Shown here: piece by piece, positions 7,828 through 14,700 of the stretch | Numbering within the stretch: the first letter of the stretch is position 1 | Layout of the letters: each line of letters opens with the position of its first letter | Assembly (NCBI GenBank): GCA_001775255.1 | Contig: MFCJ01000126.1 | Coordinates: forward strand, 2,058 to 20,308 | From: Candidatus Dadabacteria bacterium RIFCSPHIGHO2_12_FULL_53_21 | GTDB lineage: Bacteria; Desulfobacterota_D; UBA1144; Nemesobacterales; UBA2774 | Direction of reading: 5' to 3' | Length of the DNA: 18,251 nucleotides | The notes under the pieces: generated by a model | Told to the model about the DNA's origin: nothing | What the model saw: only the letters and a program-made list of their open reading frames with translations | The model's database searches: none | Program-made: the position numbers and the translations under genes

Positions 7828-9288
7828 ATGGAACTCCCGTTTTTATCGATAGGGGAAGCATCCAGGCTTATAAAGAAAAAGGAGATTTCCCCGAAGGAGC
7901 TTACCGAATCGGTCCTAGATAGAATCTCGAAGCTCGACGGGAAGCTCAATTCCTATATCACGGTGATGGCGGAAAAGGCGTGTGACGCGGCGAAGAGAGC
8001 GGAAGAGGAAATTTCATCGGGCGCATACCGCGGCCCTCTTCACGGCATACCCCTCGGATTGAAAGACATATTCGTCATGAAGGGCGTCCCCGCGACATGC
8101 GGCTCGAAGATGCTTGAGAACTTCTTCCCCCCATACGACGCGACCGTCACGAAAAAGATTCTCGACGCGGGCGCGGTAATAATCGGCAAGAATAACATGG
8201 ACGAGTTTGCAATGGGCTCATCGACCGAAACCTCCTATTTCGGCCCGACGAAGAACCCGTGGGACATCGAGAGGGTCCCCGGCGGCTCGAGCGGCGGGTC
8301 AGCGGCGGCTACGGCCGCTTCACTATGCCTGGGGTCCGTAGGCACCGACACGGGCGGCTCCATAAGACAGCCGGCCTCCTTCTGCGGCGTCGTTGGAATG
8401 AAGCCTACCTACGGGCGCGTGAGCAGGTTCGGCATGATAGCGTTCGCGTCGTCGCTCGACCAGGCGGGCCCCATAACGAAGACAGTCGAGGATACGGCCC
8501 TGATCCTGAACGCGATATCGGGGCACGACCCGAGGGACTCGACGTGCGTTAATACCCCCGCGCCCGATTATACGCTGAGCCTTAAAGACAGCATAAAGGG
8601 CGTGAAGGTGGGGGTGCCCGGGGAGTATTTCATTCCCGGTATGGACAGAGAGGTGGAAGAGGCAGCGAAAAAGGCGATCGCTCTCGTAGAGGACCTCGGC
8701 GGGGAGATAATCGACATATCCCTGCCGCATACTGAATACGCAGTCCTGACTTACTACATAATCGCCCCCTCCGAGGCGAGCTCGAACCTCGCACGATACG
8801 ACGGCGTGAAATACGGCTTCCGGGCGGAGGGCGCCGGAACACTAAGGGACATGTACTTCAGGACGAGGGCGGAGGGGTTCGGGAACGAGGTCAAAAGAAG
8901 GATAATGCTCGGGACCTATGCCCTGTCCGCAGGCTACTACGACGCCTATTACCTGAAGGCCCAGAGGGTGAGGACCCTCATTAAAAGGGACTTCGACGAG
9001 GCTTTCAATAAGGTCGATGTAATCATGGCCCCCACAGCGCCCGAAGTGGCATTCAGGTTCGGAGAAAAAACCGGCGACCCGATAAAGATGTATCTATCGG
9101 ACGTCCTGACCATACCGTGCAACATCGCGGGGCTCCCGGGGATATCTATCCCCTGCGGATTTTCCACGGACGGGCTCCCGATCGGGATTCAGGTGCTGGG
9201 TAAACCTTTCGATGAAGGCTCGGTTATCCATGTCGCGCACGCATACGAGCAGCACGCCGGATGGAAAGAAAGAAGGCCGGATATTTAG
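7828..9288 (+). CDS. gatA: Glutamyl-tRNA(Gln) amidotransferase subunit A (amidase)
   Basis: The glutaminase subunit of GatCAB, which releases ammonia from glutamine for transamidation of mischarged tRNA. It belongs to the amidase signature family, and the Lys-cisSer-Ser triad is visible: Lys79 in GIPLGLKD, Ser154 in PGGSSGGS, and Ser178 in GTDTGGSIRQP. These match the numbering known for GatA of Staphylococcus aureus. The length of 486 residues is normal. AAGGAGAGG precedes the ATG at 7828, and gatC ends 12 bases upstream. The gene is intact. Its presence implies that at least one of glutaminyl- or asparaginyl-tRNA is made indirectly in this organism. Confidence 0.96.
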   Translation: MELPFLSIGEASRLIKKKEISPKELTESVLDRISKLDGKLNSYITVMAEKACDAAKRAEEEISSGAYRGPLHGIPLGLKDIFVMKGVPATCGSKMLENFFPPYDATVTKKILDAGAVIIGKNNMDEFAMGSSTETSYFGPTKNPWDIERVPGGSSGGSAAATAASLCLGSVGTDTGGSIRQPASFCGVVGMKPTYGRVSRFGMIAFASSLDQAGPITKTVEDTALILNAISGHDPRDSTCVNTPAPDYTLSLKDSIKGVKVGVPGEYFIPGMDREVEEAAKKAIALVEDLGGEIIDISLPHTEYAVLTYYIIAPSEASSNLARYDGVKYGFRAEGAGTLRDMYFRTRAEGFGNEVKRRIMLGTYALSAGYYDAYYLKAQRVRTLIKRDFDEAFNKVDVIMAPTAPEVAFRFGEKTGDPIKMYLSDVLTIPCNIAGLPGISIPCGFSTDGLPIGIQVLGKPFDEGSVIHVAHAYEQHAGWKERRPDI

Positions 9289-9367
9289 GACTGATTCGCG
9301 GGGAATGAAAATTTTTTTCATCTCCGGCTAACAGTATTCGGTAAAATTATACAAGGGAGCGATCATA

Positions 9368-9568
9368 ATGACCGAGAAGAAGGAAAAGAAGAAGGTGTGC
9401 ATGATTTGCGGAAAGCCGTCAGAATCCTCTATCTGCGATGAGTGCAAGGCAAAGATTCAAGGTGAGGCGGCGGGGGAGAAACAGAAAATCGAGAAGCAGG
9501 TAAGGGTCGGTTCTGAAGTGGAGAAGGACAGGCTCGTGAAAAAGCACTTAGATAAGAAAGAGAAGTGA
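9368..9568 (+). CDS. Small lysine-rich zinc-ribbon-like protein
   Basis: A 66-residue protein with two CxxC pairs: Cys11/Cys14 in CMICGKP and Cys23/Cys26 in CDECK. Together they can hold one zinc ion as a single short zinc ribbon. The rest is highly charged and lysine-rich with no hydrophobic core, so it is probably a zinc knuckle with a disordered basic tail that could contact nucleic acid or a protein partner. GGGAG lies upstream of the ATG. It follows gatA by 79 bases on the same strand, and its stop is 26 bases from the convergent end of rsmI. The function is not known. Similar small zinc-knuckle proteins are often annotated only as hypothetical. Confidence 0.75.
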   Translation: MTEKKEKKKVCMICGKPSESSICDECKAKIQGEAAGEKQKIEKQVRVGSEVEKDRLVKKHLDKKEK

Positions 9569-9594
9569 AGCTCATCTGAAAAGATAATTTATCC

Positions 9595-10434
9595 TTATTC
9601 CCGCCCCCATATCTGGAGCGCCCTCTTATAAGTCTTACTCTTCGAATACCCGGATTCCCCGGACACCATTTTGACGGCATCCTTAAGACTCGATCCGATT
9701 TTTTTGTGCTGAACCAGCATCCTGTCGATAGTCTCCGGATCGGTTTCCCCGATTTCACTTGAAGCCCCCTCAACCACTATCGTCACCTCGCCCTTAATCT
9801 CGTTTCGTTTCACGAGCGCTTCGAGCACATCCGAGACCTTGCCCCTCAATGTCTCCTCATATAGCTTCGTCATCTCGCGGCTGAGAGATATATTGCGGTC
9901 TCCGAATACTTCCGATATCGCGCGGAGCGTCTTCGTGACCCTGTTGGGGGATTCGTAAAACACGAGGGTTTCCGGATAATTCTTTATACGCGAGAGATAG
10001 TCGGTTAAATGCTTCTTCGTCCTCGGCAGGAAACCGAAGAAAGCGAAGCTTGAAGTGGGCAGCCCCGAGACGCTCAATGCCGATACGGAGGCAGAAGGCC
10101 CCGGTATCGACAGCACCTCGATACCGTGCTCCGACGCGAGCTTGACGATCCTGTATCCGGGGTCCGAAATGCACGGGGTCCCGGCGTCCGATACGAGCGC
10201 TATGCTCCTTCCTTCCCGGAGTATCGAGAGGAGTTCTTTCGCCTTTTCGATCTCGTTGTGCTCGTGGTAGCTGACGAGGGGTGTTTCGACCGCATACCGT
10301 GTAAGGAGCTTTCTCGTGGTCCTTGTATCCTCGCAGGCGATGACGTCCGCTTCCTTCAATACCTTAAGCGCCCGGAGTGTTATGTCTTCGAGGTTTCCTA
10401 TGGGGGTTGAAACGATATAAAGCCTTCCGCTCAT
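9595..10434 (-). CDS. rsmI: 16S rRNA (cytidine-1402-2'-O)-methyltransferase RsmI
   Basis: RsmI uses S-adenosylmethionine to methylate the 2'-OH of C1402 in the ribosomal decoding centre. The 279-residue protein has the family's tetrapyrrole-methylase-like motifs: the N-terminal YIVSTPIGNLEDITLRAL (6-23), EDTRTTRKLL (35-44) and SDAGTPCISDPG (82-93), with the TLVFYESPNRV segment further on. The ATG at 10434 is preferred over an in-frame TTG at 10449 because the conserved fold starts at once after it; the ribosome-binding site (GGATAAG) is weak for either. It is convergent with the zinc-ribbon gene. A 12-base palindrome, CGCTATATAGCG (10481-10492), lies in the gap upstream and may be part of its control region. 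Confidence 0.95.
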   Translation of the reverse strand: MSGRLYIVSTPIGNLEDITLRALKVLKEADVIACEDTRTTRKLLTRYAVETPLVSYHEHNEIEKAKELLSILREGRSIALVSDAGTPCISDPGYRIVKLASEHGIEVLSIPGPSASVSALSVSGLPTSSFAFFGFLPRTKKHLTDYLSRIKNYPETLVFYESPNRVTKTLRAISEVFGDRNISLSREMTKLYEETLRGKVSDVLEALVKRNEIKGEVTIVVEGASSEIGETDPETIDRMLVQHKKIGSSLKDAVKMVSGESGYSKSKTYKRALQIWGRE

Positions 10435-10543
10435 CTTATCCGAGAACAAGCCGTTAACGGGAAATCAATATTTTCAATTACGCTATATAGCGCGTCAACC
10501 CTTTATACGCGCCGGGGAATATATCCGGTTGATTACGGCAACG

Positions 10544-11029
10544 TTAATCCACATTACATCTCTGATGGGACTCGTAGTTAATACATTTATCCTGATCTTT
10601 CCCGCCGTCAATGCCGTCGGTGCCCATTCCTCCGTCGAGGAAGTCTTCCCCGTCGTTCCCTTCGAGGTAATCATCTCCGTCGCCGCCGTATGCCACGTCG
10701 TTGCCCTTTCCGCCTCTGAGGTTGTCGTTCCCGGCGTCTCCATAAAGTATATCCTCTCCCCCACCGCCGGTGACCGTGTCGGCGCCGTCGCCTCCGCAAA
10801 CTACGTCGTCCCCGTCGAGCCCCTTTATCTGGTCGTCCCCCCCGAGCCCGACTATTACGTCTGGTCCGAGCGACCCGTTCAGGGTATCGTTCCCGTTCGT
10901 TCCCACGATAGTCGGCGTTTTACCCTGGCAGGTGGGCGGCTGGGGCGCAGGGCTTGGCGCGGCGTATGAATTCAAAGCAAGGAGCGCAACAAACAATAAA
11001 GCGGCAATACTCACCTTTATCCTTTTCAT
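10544..11029 (-). CDS. Secreted RTX-repeat calcium-binding protein (small)
   Basis: A 161-residue protein with a clear Sec signal peptide: basic MKRIK, hydrophobic core, and SYA before a probable cleavage near residue 23. After a short proline-rich linker there are about twelve nonapeptide repeats of the GGxGxDxUx kind (about residues 43-150, for example GTNGNDTLN, GGDGADTVT, GGKGNDVAY), which fold into a calcium-binding parallel beta-roll. It ends with DKCINYESHQRC; this cysteine pair plus Cys34 and the one in VVCGGD could form disulfides after export. It lacks the toxin domain and C-terminal signal of type I-secreted RTX proteins, so it is better seen as a small surface or periplasmic Ca2+-binding protein. 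GGGAGGGATGAT precedes the ATG. It is the last backbone gene before the tRNA scar. Confidence 0.88.
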   Translation of the reverse strand: MKRIKVSIAALLFVALLALNSYAAPSPAPQPPTCQGKTPTIVGTNGNDTLNGSLGPDVIVGLGGDDQIKGLDGDDVVCGGDGADTVTGGGGEDILYGDAGNDNLRGGKGNDVAYGGDGDDYLEGNDGEDFLDGGMGTDGIDGGKDQDKCINYESHQRCNVD

Positions 11030-11062
11030 ATCATCCCTCCCTAACTCTTTGATATAATTTCA

Positions 11063-11091
11063 ATTAAACTACCTGAGACGAGAAAAGTCAA
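11063..11091 (-). promoter_or_regulatory. Sigma-70-type promoter of the RTX-repeat gene
   Basis: On the minus strand TTGACT (11091-11086) and TTTAAT (11068-11063) are spaced by exactly 17 bases, close to the TTGACA/TATAAT consensus. They lie 34 bases upstream of the RTX gene's ATG at 11029. The spacing and position make this a good candidate promoter. Confidence 0.55.
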
Positions 11092-11159
11092 GCTATAACA
11101 TACGGTTATGCCTAAGATTAAAAATACATAGGTTGCCCAGCCGGACAGGCGGCTCTCTA

Positions 11160-11218
11160 TGGCGGAGGGCGAGGGATTCGAACACCCAAGTCCTTGCGGA
11201 CGCCGGTTTTCAAGACCT
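11160..11218 (-). pseudogene. 3' fragment of tRNA-Ser(TGA), probable integration (att) scar
   Basis: Read on the minus strand, the segment starts in the anticodon arm (GGTCTTGAAAACCGG, anticodon TGA) and continues into a serine-type long variable arm hairpin (GTCC-GCAA-GGAC). The T-loop TTCGAAT follows, then the 3' acceptor strand GCCCTCCG and an encoded CCA ending at 11160. The 5' half (acceptor 5' strand, D arm and 5' anticodon stem) is absent: beyond 11218 the sequence is unrelated and AT-rich. The T-stem also has a mismatch (GGGTG against CCCTC), as expected of a decaying copy. A fragment that begins in the anticodon arm and runs to CCA is what remains at the far end when an integrase uses a tRNA gene as attachment site. 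The orientation puts the inserted element at higher coordinates. Confidence 0.8.
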
Positions 11219-11757
11219 ATTTAGGGGGTATTCATAAATTTCCGGGACGTTGAAATATCTCTAAGTCACCTTTCATAAACGATTTCCATCTGTTCCATAG
11301 AGTCTATTGATTCTGTATGGTGGCAAGAATTACGGATGGTTCTTAGAAAATGCTTAGAAAGGAGGGAGCTTACTATTATCTCACTAAGGCAGTCCATGAA
11401 CTTATATGCCACAGCGGTACTGCTTGATGGAATTTTGTATTTAATAAAAGCAGTCGGATCATTTTTTACTTATTTAACAAGAGGCATAAGTTTTAATTAA
11501 ACATGATTCATCCCTTTATAAGGACTTTATGATAAACTAGTTTTGTATGATGATCAGAAAGTGATGTTACCGAAATAAAGTAAATATTTTGGGGCAATTA
11601 ACATAAATGAGCAGGGACGAAAGCAGGCAGGATGGATGATAAAGAATGTGATACGTATACATCATATATCGCAAGTTATGATTAATACATCTCTTTATTT
11701 ACTTAAACTCGAGTTCACCCGTGACTAAGATAGTTTCAAAATAGAAAGAGCGCTACT
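11219..11757. other. AT-rich gap at the left end of the putative island
   Basis: About 540 bases without a convincing gene on either strand. The base composition is clearly more AT-rich than the backbone. Just inside the tRNA scar the words TTCATAAATTTCC (about 11231) and TTCATAAACGATTTCC (about 11273) form an imperfect direct repeat, which could be integrase arm sites, though this is weak. No sigma-54 or clear sigma-70 promoter for the following large gene was found, and its ribosome-binding site (AAAGAG) is weak. Confidence 0.5.
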
Positions 11758-14700
11758 ATGAACCCCAAGGACAAAAACAGCGAAAAAACTAGAGGCAGGT
11801 TCTTTGTAAGTAACATTATTGGAACAAGTCCGAGAATACAAGAGGTAATAAGACTAATAGAAAAGGTTTCCGACAGCCTTCTAAATGTTCTTATTACCGG
11901 GGAAAGCGGTACGGGGAAGGAGCTTGTGGCACGTACAATCCACTACAACAGCCCCCGTTTTGGAAAACCCTTCATAGATATCAATTGTGCGGCACTGCCA
12001 GAAAACCTGCTTGAGAGTGAGCTATTTGGGATAGAGAAGGGAGTTGCCACAGGAGTAGAAAGGAGAGTAGGAAAGATAGAGATGGCAAGTGGCGGGACTC
12101 TGTTTCTGGATGAAATCGGAGATATGAGTCTTCCTGCACAGACAAAGCTCCTTCGTGTGCTTCAGGAGAGAAAACTCGAGAGGGTTGGAGGACGAAGTAC
12201 GATTAATGTAGATGTAAGGGTTGTTGCGGCTACAAACAAAGACTTAAAAAATGAGATAAAGAAGGGAACCTTCCGTGAAGACCTGTATTACCGATTAAAT
12301 GTTATCCATATTCATATGCCTCCACTCCGTGAAATGAAGGAGGATATTCCTCTTCTTGCACAGTATTTCTTAAGTAGCTTTGCAAGTGAACTGAGAAGGG
12401 GCCCTATGCATTTTTCTTCTGAGGTAATGGAATGCCTTGTAAACTACAGTTGGCCAGGAAATGTTAGAGAACTGGGGAATGAGGTAATGCGTGCAGCAAC
12501 TTTAGCCGATAGTGATGTTATTGATGTAAGCAACCTTTCAGAAAACGTCGTAAGTGTGGTGCAAAATCTAGATAAGGTTCGACAAGTTCACTCCATATTT
12601 TCAGAGCCCTCTCATACTCTTAAAAAAGCGGTAGAAGAAGCAGTAGAGGAAATTGAGATTCGTATAATAAAAGAGGCACTAGAAAAAAGCGGAGGAAATA
12701 AACAAAAGACTGCCAAGATTCTGGGACTTACAAGACAGGGACTGATAAAGAAGATAAAAAAACTCGAAAATCTGTCACAGACCAAGCTTTATGGTGAGAG
12801 CGACACACCAATCACAAACCAAACACCAACTGCCAAGACCATCGAGATTGATAGAAAGCAGGACGAGCAAGAGGACAAAAGCGCGCAGGTTGGACCTATT
12901 GAGATTGAAAGTAAAGTGCCAGAAGCAGTTCGACTGGACTCACTACAGGCTGAGCGCCGCCATCTAACCGTGATGTTTTGTGATTTAGTAGGTTTTGCGG
13001 CTATCTCGGAACAAATTGATGCTGAAGACCTGCGCGAGATTATACGCACTTATCTGGATGTTTGTTCAAAGGTGATCAGCCGTTTTGAAGGACGTATAGC
13101 AAAATACTTTGGAGATGGGATATTAGTTTACTTTGGCTTTCCACTTGCTCATGAGGATGACGCAAGAAGGGCAGTGTTCGCAGGATTGGAAATTGTAGGG
13201 GCCATTCATGAATTGCCCCTACAAAACACACAATTACAAATACCTCTACAGGTGCGCGTAGGAATACATACAGGACTTGTTGTTATAGGAGGGATGGGAG
13301 TAGAAAACGTACCCGAATCCATAGCTATAGTGGGCGAGACACCAAACGTTGCCACTCAACTACTGAGTATAGCGGAGCCCAATACAGTGGTGATCAGTTC
13401 TGCCACCCATAGGCTTGTTGAGGGATTATTTGATTACCATTTCCTTGGTATGCATACGTTAAAGGGAGTTTCGACTCCGTTAGAAGTATATCGTGTGCTC
13501 CATGAGGGTGATGTCCGGAGCCGGTTCGAGGTAGCTGTCACGAAAGGGCTGACCCCACTTGTAGGAAGAGAGCAGGAAGTAGGACTCTTACTTGAGCGTT
13601 GGGAGCGGGTCATGGAAGGAGAGGGACAGGTGGTGTTACTTTGTGGAGAACCGGGGATAGGCAAATCGCGCCTTGTACAGGTATTGGAAGAACGATTGGC
13701 AGGAGAGGCACACGTTAGGATAGAGAGTCGCTGTTCACCCTATTACCAGAATAGCGCCTTATATCCCGTGGTTAATCATTTACAGCGGTTGGTATTTAAG
13801 AGAGAGGATTCTCCCGAAGAGAAGCTGGAAAAGCTTGAGAGGGTTCTTGAACAGTATGGCTTTTCCCTTCAGGAGATGGTGCCACTTTTTGCCTCATTAC
13901 TTTCTCTCCCGACTCTTGATCGCTATCCACCTCTTAATCTTACTCCACAGAGGCAGAAGCAGAAGACCATGGAAGCCTTGCTGGTTTGGCTGCTTAAGGA
14001 GGCTGAGAAACATCCGGTGTTATTTATAATTGAAGACCTGCATTGGGGGGATCCCTCAACTCTCGAGTATCTGAGTTTACTTATGGACCAGGCAGCTTCT
14101 GCCCGCATCCTCGTCCTGCTTACATTTCGCCCGGAATATAGCCTGCCGTGGACTAGCCGTGCAAACCTGACGCAGATTACGTTAAGCCGCTTAACACGTA
14201 AACAGGTAGAGGTAATGGTTGAGAAAGTGGCTGGAGATAAGGCTCTTCCTGCCGAGGTGACTCATCAGATAGTGACTAAGACCGATGGAGTGCCTCTATT
14301 TGTTGAAGAGTTGACAAAGATGGTGCTTGAGTCGGGGTTGCTAAGGGAACGAGAGGGCCACTATGAACTTATGGTTCAACTGCTTTCGCTTGCTATCCCT
14401 GCCACGTTGCACGACTCGCTTATGGCTAGACTTGATCGCCTGCCTAGAGTCAAAGAGGTTGCGCAAATGGGAGCAACTATTGGACGCGAATTTACTTATG
14501 AGTTACTTAAGGCAATCTCCTCTCTGGACGAAGAGACTTTACAGAGCCACCTAACTAAGTTAGTGGGAGCTGAACTTCTCTACCAGAGGGGACTTCCGCC
14601 TCAGGCTAGGTACTTCTTCAAACATGCATTGATTCAGGATGCAGCCTATCAATCGTTGCTAAAGAGCAAAAGGCAACAGTGCCATCAGAAAATTGCACAG

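Noticed and set aside
9295..9335. Rho-independent terminator after gatA
   Set aside because: ATGAAAA and TTTTCAT can pair, but the stem is AT-only and has no T-run after it; too weak to list.
10580..10910. Periodic DNA repeats that could suggest a CRISPR or minisatellite
   Set aside because: The periodicity of about 27 bases is the coding trace of RTX nonapeptides; there are no conserved repeats with unique spacers.
10529..10969. Long plus-strand open frame opposite the RTX gene
   Set aside because: It is the antisense shadow of the glycine/aspartate repeat region; the minus strand has the signal peptide, ribosome-binding site, promoter and RTX motifs.
11160..11300. A complete tRNA gene
   Set aside because: Only the 3' half is present. 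The 5' acceptor strand, D arm and 5' anticodon stem are missing and the T-stem has a mismatch, so it is listed as a fragment.
11219..11757. A sigma-54 promoter upstream of the hybrid regulator
   Set aside because: Candidates near 11330 (TGGCAAG) and 11410 (TGCCACAG...CTGCT) fail the GG-N10-GC rule, so autoregulation through sigma-54 is not supported.
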